From the NCBI GenBank assembly GCA_024280755.1, contig JAJRPN010000010.1, positions 1 through 64,000 of the forward strand: DNA of 64,000 nt, written 5' to 3'. Source of the DNA: Planctomycetota bacterium. GTDB taxonomy: Bacteria; Planctomycetota; Phycisphaerae; Phycisphaerales; UBA1924. Shown here piece by piece: positions 27,852 to 37,410 of this stretch (position 1 is the stretch's first letter; each line of letters starts with the position of its first letter). The position numbers and the translations under genes are program-made. The notes below the pieces were generated by a model. It had not been told where the DNA came from and made no database searches. It saw nothing but the letters and a program-made list of their open reading frames with translations.

Positions 27852-28334
27852 TTAATCGCAGTATCCCCACCCAATGCTTCGCCGAGCAACACGAACCGGA
27901 CGCCGACGAGGGCGATGGTGCCTGTTGTAGCTGTAGTATCGGTTGAGTGAAATGCTCAGTTCGTCATAGTGACGATCCCAATGGAACCGGGCATTGTACC
28001 GATCTGTGATCCACCGAACAATTGGCTCGCAATATCCATACTCAATCAGGATACGCCCATCGCGAATCCGTGCATTGTACCCGGCGTGACGAAACGCCTT
28101 GACAATCTGACGGTTCATCGGGCGATCCGAGCGGATGGAAGTGGAGTATCCATCAATGATGATTCGCCCAGCGTACTCTGGCTGATACGAATGGCCGCAG
28201 GTGTCATTGTGGCGATGGTGCCCACGCCCGCCTCCGCGTTCGCCGCCCGCACTCGCGATTGACGATGCACCCCCAATCACGATCAGGGCACTAACGATGA
28301 CTGTTTTGACGATTTGAGATGCTTGGCGTGTCAT
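27852..28334 (-). CDS. Secreted basic protein, unknown function
   Basis: 160 residues from ATG 28334 (AAGGAG 7-9 bases upstream); a longer frame to 28439 lacks a site. A signal peptide covers about 1-30 (VKTVIVSALIVIGGASSIASA). The mature part begins with a Gly/His/Arg-rich stretch (GGERGGGRGHHRHND). A compact middle domain follows (YAGRIIIDGYSTSIRSDRPMNRQIVKAFRHAGYNARI...GRILIEYGY), and the chain ends in an Arg/Tyr-rich tail (HHRPRRRPVRVARRS). Two cysteines (in TCGHSY and GYCEP) may form a disulphide. I do not recognise a family. The own terminator downstream and the divergent TPR gene upstream suggest an independent unit. Confidence 0.7.
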   Translation of the reverse strand: MTRQASQIVKTVIVSALIVIGGASSIASAGGERGGGRGHHRHNDTCGHSYQPEYAGRIIIDGYSTSIRSDRPMNRQIVKAFRHAGYNARIRDGRILIEYGYCEPIVRWITDRYNARFHWDRHYDELSISLNRYYSYNRHHRPRRRPVRVARRSIGWGYCD

Positions 28335-28577
28335 ATTTTTGACTCCTTGTATATGGGCTGACCCCATGTCAGCCTGCTGCCAAACAACCGTGTATGTTTG
28401 TGACAACTGACTTATGAGAACATATATTTTCTCTCCCACCCCCTCTCACAGGCTTTAAACAGCCTTGTGAAATAAATTTGTTCGTATTCCCCGGTTTTAT
28501 GTCAGTAAATAGTTCACAAATCGGTTGAACTAGTAGCAGTGCTGATGCGAATAGTGTTTCAGCCGATTGGAGGCCAT

Positions 28578-29291
28578 ATGAGTCAGTCATCATTCAACAA
28601 CCAGTTCACCGAGCAAACCAGCGAACACATCACGAGCACCATCGTGACTGCATCGTGCCAAAACGAGCTTTCTCCGATCGAAGCCGCGATCATGGATTGC
28701 TGCAATACACTCCACGAAGCCCAAGATCGGCGAGACCAACTCACCATCCGCGAGATGCAGAAGCAGCTTGAAAACCTGCTCGATCGCTATGACCAAACCG
28801 ATGGCGAAGACCACCCGAATCCTGCATGGGCCCGCGCCAACCAACGCGCTTTGGCACTGAGTGCAATGGGACTCATCGATCAAGCGATTCGTCTGGAACT
28901 CGCTGCTCTGAAGTATGCAGACACCCCTCGCCGACAAGAAATCTCGTATGGAAACCTCGCCGACCGCTGCTTGCGTTTAGGCGAAGCCGATCGTGCGGTC
29001 GAGTTCTTCCTTGATGCAATCAACGCCAATCCTGAATCGGTCCCCGTGCTGATCACCGGCGCTCATTCGCTCTTTGAAGCCGGGTATATTGAACAAGCAG
29101 ACACAATCTTCAAAACCTTCCTCGATAACCCACAGATGCTCAGCCCAAGTTCTGAACTCGGTGCGTATCTTGACTGTGATATCCGCACTCGCAACCTGTG
29201 CGAGCATCTTCCATCGCTTGCGATCCTCTACACAAAGTGGATCTCGATGAATGCCCAGTCGTCCAAGCCATCGAAGGGAGATCAGCAATGA
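28578..29291 (+). CDS. TPR-like helical protein
   Basis: 237 residues from ATG 28578, which has GGAGG 6 bases upstream. The first 40 residues are Ser/Thr/Gln-rich. Residues about 45-90 are a charged helix (EAQDRRDQLTIREMQKQLENLLDRYD), and 100-200 show TPR-like helix pairs (AWARANQRALALSAMGLIDQAIRLELAAL, ISYGNLADRCLRLGEADRAVEFFLDAI, VLITGAHSLFEAGYIEQADTIFKTFL). No signal peptide. The stop overlaps the start of the sigma-like gene (ATGA), so the two products are probably made in fixed ratio and may bind each other. Confidence 0.75.
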   Translation: MSQSSFNNQFTEQTSEHITSTIVTASCQNELSPIEAAIMDCCNTLHEAQDRRDQLTIREMQKQLENLLDRYDQTDGEDHPNPAWARANQRALALSAMGLIDQAIRLELAALKYADTPRRQEISYGNLADRCLRLGEADRAVEFFLDAINANPESVPVLITGAHSLFEAGYIEQADTIFKTFLDNPQMLSPSSELGAYLDCDIRTRNLCEHLPSLAILYTKWISMNAQSSKPSKGDQQ

Positions 29292-30097
29292 GAACCCAAG
29301 ACCACGACCAGTTCTGGAAGCTCTATGAGCGCAAGGCTCGCCAACCCATAGAACGCGCCTGCCTCTATGCATCGCGCACCAAATCAGATTCCACAATGGA
29401 CATCGCCGACATGGTCGCGTGGGTAGACACCCGCGTCTGGACCATGCTCGAAAAACAGGCCTGGCCGACCTTCCATGATGACCCGACCCCTGAAGAAGCG
29501 ATCGATCGCATCATCAAGCATGCCTCAACACTGGCTCGCTGGGCCTATCTCGGCTTGTGCCGATCGCACTTCCGTAGGCTCGAAAACCGTGCCAACTATA
29601 TGGGAGGCATGTCGCGTGCCCAACGCCTATCGATGGCATCATCGATCGATACCAAAATCGAAAAGCGTGAAGAACTCGACTCAGCAATTGCATCCTTGCG
29701 TAAATCATTGTCTGCAAACGACAAGCAGAAGCTCGCAGCCTCATGGATCGACAAAGCCGACCGCTCACGCGTCGCGCTCGTTCTTGGCGCAACACGCAAA
29801 GAAGACGATCGCCTAATCACCAAGGTTTCTGGCGATGCGATGAATGAAAATGCTGTTCAGCAGATGCGATCTCGCGCCCGCAAGCGTGCCCAAGAGGTTC
29901 TCAATGTAGCGAGCAAGCTTCCATTGATCCTCATCGCTGGCGTGATGATTTTGAGCATTGGGCTTGGTTCATCACCAGCCAAGGCAGGCGAACAATCCGG
30001 TGGTCGGCGTGGGCTAAACTCCCCGGCAGCGATCGAGTTGATCGTTCAGCAAAGCGCAATCATCCCCGGCGAGCAATCTGGTGGTCGGCGTCCGTAG
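29288..30097 (+). CDS. Sigma-like protein with C-terminal membrane anchor
   Basis: 269 residues from ATG 29288, coupled to the TPR gene by an ATGA overlap and preceded by GGGAG. The first 100 residues have the pattern of sigma region 2 (FWKLYERKARQPIERACLYASR...DIADMVAWVDTRVWTML), and residues about 135-215 resemble a degenerate region 4 (LDSAIASLRKSL...RVALVLGATRKEDDRLI...VQQMRSRARKRAQEVL). A single hydrophobic segment follows (LPLILIAGVMILSIGLG, about 218-235), then a short tail with the octapeptide GEQSGGRR twice, 27 codons apart, ending at GEQSGGRRP. I infer a membrane-tied ECF-like regulator. The sigma similarity is weak and should be treated as a proposal. Confidence 0.6.
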   Translation: MRTQDHDQFWKLYERKARQPIERACLYASRTKSDSTMDIADMVAWVDTRVWTMLEKQAWPTFHDDPTPEEAIDRIIKHASTLARWAYLGLCRSHFRRLENRANYMGGMSRAQRLSMASSIDTKIEKREELDSAIASLRKSLSANDKQKLAASWIDKADRSRVALVLGATRKEDDRLITKVSGDAMNENAVQQMRSRARKRAQEVLNVASKLPLILIAGVMILSIGLGSSPAKAGEQSGGRRGLNSPAAIELIVQQSAIIPGEQSGGRRP

Positions 30098-30170
30098 CTC
30101 CTGAATCGCTTTTTTCATTTCTTTCTAATTGTTCTGGAATAACTTGTGTACGGGGAATGTATACCCCTAC

Positions 30171-30824
30171 ATGAATAAATCAGCCCTCTACGCGACACTT
30201 GCCATGCTCCCTGTCTTGGCCTACGCGCCGCTCACAAACGCGGCTCCTGATGCTGTCGAACCGATATCCAAGGTCATCAAGCTCGACAAGCCTTTGCAAG
30301 TTGGCGATAAGATGATCAACTTCGAGCTAGACAATCCTGCTGGGGGCAAGGTTTCACTCGATGAAATGCTCGCTCAAGGCCCGGTTGTCCTCACCTTTTT
30401 CCGAGGATCATGGTGCCCCTACTGCATCGATGAGCTCGACGATGTCCAGAGCCGACTCAAGAAAATCGAAGCGGCCGGCGGAAGCATCTTTGCGATCTCA
30501 CCAGAGACCGCCGAGAAAACAGCCGAGTTTATCGAGAAAAAGAAACTCGCGTTTATATTCGGAACCGATCACGACAACGCGCTTGCCAAACAACTCGCAC
30601 TCGCATTTCGGCTTGATCCCAAAACAATCAAAGCCTACCGAAACTATGGCATCGATGTCCCCGAATCCAACGACACAAAGCGATGGGAACTCCCCATCCC
30701 AGCAACCTATGTGATCGACACCGATCACACGATTCACTACGCGTTCGTCGACGAAGATTATTCCAAACGAGCGAACTACGACAAGGTCATTGAAGTATTA
30801 AAAGAGCTTCAAGAGGACGACTAA
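30171..30824 (+). CDS. Exported peroxiredoxin-like (AhpC/TSA) thiol protein
   Basis: 217 residues from ATG 30171, which starts a signal peptide (MNKSALYATLAMLPVLAYAPLTNAA); the longer frame to 30129 would put 14 extra residues ahead of it. A thioredoxin-fold core follows, with the active site Cys82-Pro-Tyr-Cys85 in FFRGSWCPYC, later PATYVIDTDHTIHYAF with the cis-proline-containing loop and a helix ending KELQEDD. A CxxC peroxiredoxin of the AhpC/TSA type would reduce peroxides or act as a periplasmic thiol reductant. A clear terminator lies downstream. Confidence 0.88.
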   Translation: MNKSALYATLAMLPVLAYAPLTNAAPDAVEPISKVIKLDKPLQVGDKMINFELDNPAGGKVSLDEMLAQGPVVLTFFRGSWCPYCIDELDDVQSRLKKIEAAGGSIFAISPETAEKTAEFIEKKKLAFIFGTDHDNALAKQLALAFRLDPKTIKAYRNYGIDVPESNDTKRWELPIPATYVIDTDHTIHYAFVDEDYSKRANYDKVIEVLKELQEDD

Positions 30825-30858
30825 ACCCGTCCTACTAATCCAACCCAGCCCCCTCTTC

Positions 30859-30900
30859 GGCGGGTGCAGTACCGTGTGGTCTGCACTCGCCTTCTTTTTT
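30859..30900 (+). terminator. Terminator of the peroxiredoxin gene
   Basis: An 11-bp stem (30859-30869 with 30881-30891, one G-T pair) is followed by CTTTTTT. It lies about 35 bp after the stop and also between convergent genes. Confidence 0.85.
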
Positions 30901-30913
30901 GCACCAAACGAAT

Positions 30914-33900
30914 CTATGCGTGGATGATCTTCTCAAGCTGCGCCCGAAGCCGTTTCTCTGATACCTGCATCGAAGTTTTCAGCTCTTGTGCAAAGGTTGC
31001 GACCCGGAACTCTTCGACCATCCACCGCAAAGTCCAAAACTCTTCAGCGACCTCTGCGGTGTGTGCCCCTTGCGCCATCAACTCACGCAGGCACTTCGTC
31101 CACGCATACACACGCTCAGCCATCTTCGCATCTCGCTCTGGCCCGATCGAGCGGAGCTTGTTAAGCCGAATATCGATCCCGCGCAAGAACCGGGCATAGC
31201 ACCACATCCAACGCGTTGGTGTTGTGACCAACGCATTGGTATCGAGAAGCATATCGAGCTGCGTGTTCATGTCTTTGAGCGCGATCCCCCACGCTGCTGG
31301 GTGCGATTCATCGAGCCGACCCTCGACTCGCATCAAACTATCAAGAATTTGAGTGAAGTTGGAGATTACTCGATTCGCTTCATCGACACCGTGATCCCAT
31401 GAGCCAAGCAGCCCAAGTTCAAACTCTTCTTTGCTCCGAGGCGTCTCCTGATTATCCGCACAACACACCAACCCCACCCGTGTCCAAACGATCGTTTCAA
31501 GTTGTGCCGACATCCCGCATGCTGCGCCGAGCATGCTCATTTTGGTATAGCCCGGGAGATTTTTCAGCCGCAATCGGAGTTCGCGGCGGATCGCTAATCC
31601 ATAGAGCAACCCAAGACCCGAACGGGTATGCAGATCTGATTCCCATCGTGTCGACAATATCCGAAGCGAGACCGCTTGGTCTTCAACAACCAACGATGGA
31701 AACCCGATGATCCGTGGCGAGCCTTTTCGCGAAAACTCGATCGTCTCGGGCAACTGATCGAATGTCCATCCGATCATCCCGGTTCGTTCGATATCCGCAC
31801 CGGCTTGTTGCACGACCTGCGTTGCTTGCTTTCCAAACTTGCCTTGCAACTCGCCCAGGTCTCGCGATGCACCGATTGATTTCCCATCATCATCAATCAC
31901 TTCGATGCGTGCATACAAGAACGAAGCGATCTGGTCCATCCGAAAATCCTTCGGCTGGATCGTAATCCCCGTCCGTGAAGTCAACACAGTCGCAAGCTGC
32001 GCTCCGATTGAACCACCATCCGCTTTGATCATCGGCGTAAGCTCGCTTGCGATCTGATTCGCATCAAACTGGCGACGCAACCCCTTGGGCAACGATCGTA
32101 CCAATGCTTCGATCCGTTGGGGAATGAGACCCGGAACCGACCAATCGACCTGCTGACGAGTGAGTTGATGGAGCGCTGCGATCGATACGCGGATCGTCGC
32201 GCCATCTTGTTCCTCGCCGGGTTCAAAGGTATATTTAAGCTTAGAATGTGCTCCAGAGACATCGATCGCATCTGGATATGCTTCGGGAGTTACTTCTTCT
32301 GGTGCGAACTCGAGCAAATCTGCCTGGGTCATCTTCAAAAGCCCAGGATTCACCGACTCCATCTTCTTCGACCACCGATCGAACGCTTTGGCTGCGAAGA
32401 TATCCTCAGGTATTTTTTGGTCATAAAAAGAAAAGAGCGTGTGATGATCTGCAATCAGATCATCGCGTCGGGCTTTGGCTTCAAGTGTCCCGAGCTGCGC
32501 AATGAGTTTGCGGTTGTGCTTGAGGGCCTTGGATGAAGATCGCATCTGATCGTCAACTAAGGCGTGATGGATAAAAATCTCGCGAGCGAGCACCGGATCG
32601 ACCGAACCAAACTGGATTATTCTGCGTGGAACAATATCGAGCCCAAAGAGCGTCACCTTCTCGGCTACAAGCACTCTGCCAGATTCTTCGTCCCAGTACG
32701 GATCAGTATGCGTCACCTTGACAAGATGCTTGCCCGCATCTTCGATCCACTTGGGATCGACTGTCGCGATGGTGCGTGCATAGACCTTGCTTGTGCGCAC
32801 AATCTCGGCGCACATCACCCACTTGGGTTTGGCACTGAACAATGCAGACCCAGGCGAGAGCGAGAACGCCGAGTTGCGTGCGCCCTTGAACTCGTGCTTC
32901 TCGCCTTTGGTACCGATGTTGGCGAGCAGCCCGCAGAGCAGCGCGCGATGCACCGCATCGGGATCATCGTGCCCCTTCTTGGGGTTGTATCCCAGTTCGA
33001 TGCACAGCCCACGGAGTTGTCGATAGACCTCGCGCCATTCATCGAATCGACGCGCCGATATATAGACCTTCTCGCACGCACGCGCGAGTTTGCGTCGGGT
33101 CAGTTCTTTATGCTGATCGTGGTACCAATCCCAGAGCTTGATATACCCCAGAAAATCTGAGCCTTCGACCTGAAACTGGCGGTGTGCCTCGTCGGCTGCA
33201 TCGCGCTTTTCATGCGGACGCACGCGAGGGTCTTGTGCGGATAAAGCAGAAGCGATAATCAACACATCGTGCAGACACCCTTCGTCATTGGCTGCGATCA
33301 CCATGCGTGCGATGCGCGGATCGACGGGCAGACGAGCCATTGTTTTTCCAAGCTTTGTCAGTTCTTCGTTCTTATCGAGTGCGCCCAGCTCATGGAGCGT
33401 TTCTCGCCCGTCACGCCATTGGCGGTTTTCTGGGCGATCAAGAAACGGGAACTGCTCTGGCTGACCAAGTTTGAGATCGGCCATCTGCAAAATCACCGAC
33501 GCAAGATTCGACCGCAACAGCTCAGGCTGGGTGAACTCATCACGCGATGTGTAGTCAGTCTCCTCGTAGAGCCGAACACAGACACCAGATGAGGTTCGTC
33601 CACATCGCCCTGCTCGCTGATTCGCGCTCGCCTGCGAAATCGCTTCGACCATGAGCCCATGAATCTTCGTGCGTGGGTTATAGCGTTTCATCCGGGCCAT
33701 CCCCGGATCAACGACTGATTTGATATTGGGCACCGTAAGTGATGTCTCGGCAACATTGGTCGAGATGATAATCCGTGGTCGCCCCGAGGGCTTAAACACC
33801 CGCTGTTGCTCGGCTGCGCTTAATCTCGCATACAACGGGATGATCTCAGTGCCTTCGGGGAGATGATCACGCTTGCGCAGTTCGTGTGCGGTCTGGCGGA

Positions 33901-34798
33901 TCTCGCGTTCGCCGGGCATAAAAATCAGCACATCGTCATGGCGTTCGTTGACAAGTTGAGCAGCAGCATATGATGCCGCCTCATCAATCCGCATCCCAGT
34001 ATTGATATGCTCGGTCTCATACCGCATCTCGACAGGATAAGTTCGCCCAGAGACTTCGATGATCGGTGCTGGGGCATCGACCGTTCCAAAGTGCTCGGCA
34101 AACCGATCGGCATCAATCGTTGCTGAAGTAATAATCAGCTTGAGGTCTCGACGCGTTTGGAGCAATCGGTGCATGTACCCGAGCAAAAAATCGATATTGA
34201 GTGATCGTTCGTGGGCCTCGTCGATAATAATAACATCGTACTGGCGTAGCTTTGGATCGCGCCGTGTTTCGGCAAGCAAGATGCCGTCGGTCATCACCTT
34301 GATGAGTGTTTTTTCGCCTGTTGAATCGGAGAACCGGATCTTTGATCCGACCTGCTCGCCGCCTTTGACATTGAGTTCGTCGGCGATGCGCGAAGCAACC
34401 GCCCTTGCTGCGATTCGGCGAGGCTGGGTATGCCCGATGAGTGCCCCCACACCCATGCCGAGTTCAAGACACATCTTGGGAAGCTGGGTGGTTTTGCCTG
34501 AGCCGGTCTCGCCGCAGACGATGACGACTTGGTTCTCTTTGATCGCCGCTTTGATTTCTTCGCGCCGAGAGCTGACGGGAAGTTCTTCGGGATAGTCAAT
34601 CACAGGCATCGATTTCTTACGAAGCTCATAGCCTTTGATGGCCTCTTCAAGGTCTCGCTCTATAGACGCCGCGATCTTGGCACGATGGTCAGAACTACTG
34701 GAACGATCAAGCCCGCGCATTCGACTGATGAACAGCCCCCGCTTCGATGGCGGGCATGACTTCATCAACGCATCAAGATTGGATTGCACATCACTCAC
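30914..34798 (-). CDS. hrpA: ATP-dependent RNA helicase HrpA
   Basis: 1294 residues from a GTG start at 34798, close to the about 1300 of E. coli HrpA. DEAH-box motifs: GETGSGKTTQ (Walker A, about 93-102), DEAHERS (about 192), SATID, and QRAGRCGR (motif VI). The helicase-associated and OB-fold domains follow, then the long C-terminal domain with DUF3418-like content (SVPGLIPQRIEALVRSLPKGLRR). HrpA-type helicases resolve stalled ribosomes and process mRNA. The gene begins 3 bp after the stop of the BtpA-family gene, so the two are co-transcribed. Confidence 0.95.
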   Translation of the reverse strand: MSDVQSNLDALMKSCPPSKRGLFISRMRGLDRSSSSDHRAKIAASIERDLEEAIKGYELRKKSMPVIDYPEELPVSSRREEIKAAIKENQVVIVCGETGSGKTTQLPKMCLELGMGVGALIGHTQPRRIAARAVASRIADELNVKGGEQVGSKIRFSDSTGEKTLIKVMTDGILLAETRRDPKLRQYDVIIIDEAHERSLNIDFLLGYMHRLLQTRRDLKLIITSATIDADRFAEHFGTVDAPAPIIEVSGRTYPVEMRYETEHINTGMRIDEAASYAAAQLVNERHDDVLIFMPGEREIRQTAHELRKRDHLPEGTEIIPLYARLSAAEQQRVFKPSGRPRIIISTNVAETSLTVPNIKSVVDPGMARMKRYNPRTKIHGLMVEAISQASANQRAGRCGRTSSGVCVRLYEETDYTSRDEFTQPELLRSNLASVILQMADLKLGQPEQFPFLDRPENRQWRDGRETLHELGALDKNEELTKLGKTMARLPVDPRIARMVIAANDEGCLHDVLIIASALSAQDPRVRPHEKRDAADEAHRQFQVEGSDFLGYIKLWDWYHDQHKELTRRKLARACEKVYISARRFDEWREVYRQLRGLCIELGYNPKKGHDDPDAVHRALLCGLLANIGTKGEKHEFKGARNSAFSLSPGSALFSAKPKWVMCAEIVRTSKVYARTIATVDPKWIEDAGKHLVKVTHTDPYWDEESGRVLVAEKVTLFGLDIVPRRIIQFGSVDPVLAREIFIHHALVDDQMRSSSKALKHNRKLIAQLGTLEAKARRDDLIADHHTLFSFYDQKIPEDIFAAKAFDRWSKKMESVNPGLLKMTQADLLEFAPEEVTPEAYPDAIDVSGAHSKLKYTFEPGEEQDGATIRVSIAALHQLTRQQVDWSVPGLIPQRIEALVRSLPKGLRRQFDANQIASELTPMIKADGGSIGAQLATVLTSRTGITIQPKDFRMDQIASFLYARIEVIDDDGKSIGASRDLGELQGKFGKQATQVVQQAGADIERTGMIGWTFDQLPETIEFSRKGSPRIIGFPSLVVEDQAVSLRILSTRWESDLHTRSGLGLLYGLAIRRELRLRLKNLPGYTKMSMLGAACGMSAQLETIVWTRVGLVCCADNQETPRSKEEFELGLLGSWDHGVDEANRVISNFTQILDSLMRVEGRLDESHPAAWGIALKDMNTQLDMLLDTNALVTTPTRWMWCYARFLRGIDIRLNKLRSIGPERDAKMAERVYAWTKCLRELMAQGAHTAEVAEEFWTLRWMVEEFRVATFAQELKTSMQVSEKRLRAQLEKIIHA

Positions 34799-34801
34799 AG
34801 A

Positions 34802-35614
34802 TTACCCACGCAACACATCCACCATCTGCTTGGCTCGATCAGCATCCACCGCATTCTTCCAGAATCCGTCAGCCTTGATCCAAGAACCAACAATCAACGC
34901 GTCGGCGTAGTCACTCAACTTGCCGGCGTTGTCGGGTGTCACACCCGAACCAACCAACACCGGGAGCTTGGTCGCGCTGCGTACCGCCTTCACATCGTCG
35001 AGTTCGGTTGGCTTGCCGGTAGACAATCCGGTCACGATAAACCCGTCGGCTCCAAAGAACTCACCGGCATGAGCGAACTCGGCAATGTCGATGTCGCCAG
35101 TAATCGCATGCGAGGCGTGCTTTTTTTTGATGTCACAGAAGATTTTGATATCCTCGGCATCAATGGATTTACGATACCGAAGCAACGGCCCAGCTTCAGC
35201 TTTGTTAAGCAAGCCCTCGTCGGCCACATGAGCAAACACAAAGTTCTCGCAGCGGATAAACGAGCCGCCGGCAGAGTTGGCGACAGCCAACGCGCGGGTG
35301 TTGCCCCCGGAGAGAATTTGGACGCCAACGGGGATCGACACTGCACTTCGCACGGCATGAACAACCATGGTCATGCCTGCGACGATCTCTGGCCCGAGAT
35401 CATCGCCGTGAACATAGGGGGCGTCGTGCATGTTCTCGATAATGATTGCGTCGAACCCGGCTTGCTCGATCTGCTTGGCTTCGAGCAATGCCTGAGCGAC
35501 GAGGGCATCGACGGGTTGGGAGGCATACGGCGTGCCTGGGAGTGCGCCGACATGGACCATCCCGATCAGTGCGGTGCTCGTATTGGGGATGATCTGGGCA
35601 AGGTTTGCGTGCAT
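34802..35614 (-). CDS. BtpA/SgcQ family TIM-barrel protein
   Basis: 270 residues from ATG 35614 (MHANLAQIIPNTSTALIGMVHVGALPGTP). The upstream open frame up to 35845 would overlap the divergent transporter gene. Family phrases: IGMVHVGALPGTP, DAIIIENMHDAPY, GVQILSGGN, FIRCENFVFAHVADEG, and DGFIVTGLSTGKPT. BtpA stabilises photosystem I in cyanobacteria, but non-photosynthetic members exist, so here the role is open, possibly a phosphosugar aldolase-like enzyme. Sits directly upstream of hrpA. Confidence 0.85.
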   Translation of the reverse strand: MHANLAQIIPNTSTALIGMVHVGALPGTPYASQPVDALVAQALLEAKQIEQAGFDAIIIENMHDAPYVHGDDLGPEIVAGMTMVVHAVRSAVSIPVGVQILSGGNTRALAVANSAGGSFIRCENFVFAHVADEGLLNKAEAGPLLRYRKSIDAEDIKIFCDIKKKHASHAITGDIDIAEFAHAGEFFGADGFIVTGLSTGKPTELDDVKAVRSATKLPVLVGSGVTPDNAGKLSDYADALIVGSWIKADGFWKNAVDADRAKQMVDVLRG

Positions 35615-35771
35615 GGGTGTGTTCTCGTGCAATCGGGCGTTGAATCGTGTCTCAAAATGCTGTTTTCGGCGTTCTCGGGTTGTGCCATCGTCGGCATTCG
35701 CATAGATTATGTGTCTGATCTTAGAGCCGCCGGCCCGCCCAAACATGGGCTTATAAAGGATTCCGATACCT

Positions 35772-37340
35772 ATGGCCCAAAAACAACACCTCACCGCCCC
35801 CGACCCCAAACAAACCAAGTTCCCGCGGGGCATCCCATTCATCATCGGAAACGAACTCGCTGAGCGATTCAGTTTCTATGGAATGAAAGCCATTTTGATG
35901 GTATTCATGACCGAGCATTTGATGAACGCTGCGGGCGACGCTGCATATATGTCCGACGAACGGGCGAAGACTTGGTACCACGCATTTACAGGGTTAGCGT
36001 ACACCTTCCCGATTCTTGGCGCGATCTTGGCCGACGCGCTATGGGGCAAGTATAAGACAATCCTCTTAATCAGTTTGATGTACTGTTTAGGGCACGGCAT
36101 GCTTGCGCTGATGGATCTCGGCCCTCACTTTGGCATTTGGGATATGAAGCCATTTCTTGCTGCAGGTTTGATCCTGATTGCGATCGGTGCAGGCGGTATC
36201 AAGCCGTGTGTCAGCGCCCATGTCGGCGACCAGTTCGGAAAAGGCAATAAACGTTTGCTGACTCAGGTTTTTAACTGGTTTTATTTCTCAATCAATGTCG
36301 GTGCAGCAGCCAGTTCATTCCTCACCCCTGTCCTTCTGGCCGAGTTCGGGCCTTGGCTTGCGTTCGGGCTTCCCGGCGTGTTGATGGCGATAGCCACTTT
36401 CGTCTTCTGGCTCGGGCGTAACTCGTTTGTGCATGTCCCCGCAGCAGGTTGGGAGAAGTTCAAAGAAGAGACATTCAGCCCGGCAGGCAAGCGGGCACTC
36501 AAAAACCTCGCACCACTTTTCTTGATCTTTGTTGCTGTATTCTGGGCAATATTCGATCAAACCGGATCAGCATGGGTGCTTCAAGCAGAGAGCATGAACC
36601 GAGATTTTATGGGCATTACTTGGCTCAAGAGCCAAGTTCAACTTGTGAATCCAGTCTTGATTTTGACGGGCATTCCGGTTTTCACTTATCTAGTCTATCC
36701 GATGATGGGTAAGTTCTTTGACCCGACGCCGCTGCGAAAAATCGGGATTGGGTTTGTCTTTACTGCCCTTGCCTTCGCATTCTCCGCAGTCATTGAAATT
36801 TGGATTGCTACGAAGAGCGGCCCAGTCTCGACTGCACTTTGGGCCCATATTGGGCAAGCCGGGGATATGCCAAGCAAACTCGCAGAGGTTGTTCAAATTG
36901 CCCGTGACAGCGGAATGACCCAAGCCCAGATCCAGCCCTTCCTTGCCGACATGCCCAGCATCGGATGGCAGTTCCTCGCGTACTTTATTCTGACGGCAGG
37001 CGAGATCATGGTCTCGATCGTTTGTCTTGAGTTCGCCTACACACAAAGCCCAAAGAAGATGAAGAGCTTCATCATGGGCGTATTCTTCCTCGGTGTAGCC
37101 ATGGGCAACTACCTCGCAATGGGCGTGAACATAGTGCTCGATTTGGTGAAGGACGAGCAAGGAAACACGCCACTCGATGGGGCGAACTACTACTGGTTCT
37201 TCTCTGGGCTTATGCTTGCCACCACCGTTGTTTACATCATCTGGTGCAAGACATACCAAGGCGATGAGTTCATCCAAGGCGATGATGACATTGATATCAT
37301 CCACGCCGAGGCCGAAGCCGAGGGCACCGAGACTCGATAA
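35772..37340 (+). CDS. POT family proton-coupled oligopeptide transporter
   Basis: 522 residues with about 12-14 hydrophobic segments. The family signature around ELAERFSFYGM (about 29-39) corresponds to the ExxERFxYY motif needed for proton coupling and peptide binding. Other conserved parts: DALWGKYKTI, AIGAGGIKPCVSAHVGDQFG, NWFYFSINVGA, and SVICLEFAYTQSPKKMKS near the end. It takes up di- and tripeptides with protons across the inner membrane. Together with the secreted tricorn and M16 peptidases it suggests peptide feeding. AAAGGA lies 10 bases upstream of the ATG. A strong palindromic terminator follows. Confidence 0.95.
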   Translation: MAQKQHLTAPDPKQTKFPRGIPFIIGNELAERFSFYGMKAILMVFMTEHLMNAAGDAAYMSDERAKTWYHAFTGLAYTFPILGAILADALWGKYKTILLISLMYCLGHGMLALMDLGPHFGIWDMKPFLAAGLILIAIGAGGIKPCVSAHVGDQFGKGNKRLLTQVFNWFYFSINVGAAASSFLTPVLLAEFGPWLAFGLPGVLMAIATFVFWLGRNSFVHVPAAGWEKFKEETFSPAGKRALKNLAPLFLIFVAVFWAIFDQTGSAWVLQAESMNRDFMGITWLKSQVQLVNPVLILTGIPVFTYLVYPMMGKFFDPTPLRKIGIGFVFTALAFAFSAVIEIWIATKSGPVSTALWAHIGQAGDMPSKLAEVVQIARDSGMTQAQIQPFLADMPSIGWQFLAYFILTAGEIMVSIVCLEFAYTQSPKKMKSFIMGVFFLGVAMGNYLAMGVNIVLDLVKDEQGNTPLDGANYYWFFSGLMLATTVVYIIWCKTYQGDEFIQGDDDIDIIHAEAEAEGTETR

Positions 37341-37359
37341 TCTAAACTGTCAAAACTAC

Positions 37360-37393
37360 AACCACCCCGTGCAATTGCACGGGGTGGTTTTTT
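37360..37393. terminator. Bidirectional terminator, 30-bp palindrome
   Basis: Positions 37360-37389 are a perfect 15-plus-15 palindrome with TTTTTT on the plus side and a run of A on the minus side of the stem, between convergent genes for the POT transporter and the M50 protease. It ends both transcripts. Confidence 0.9.
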
Positions 37394-37410
37394 AATGGCT
37401 TGAAATCGAC

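Noticed and set aside
34784-35863. 359-codon open frame on the plus strand antisense to the BtpA-family gene
   Set aside because: The minus-strand product matches a known family over its full length; the plus-strand translation is only a mirror of it.
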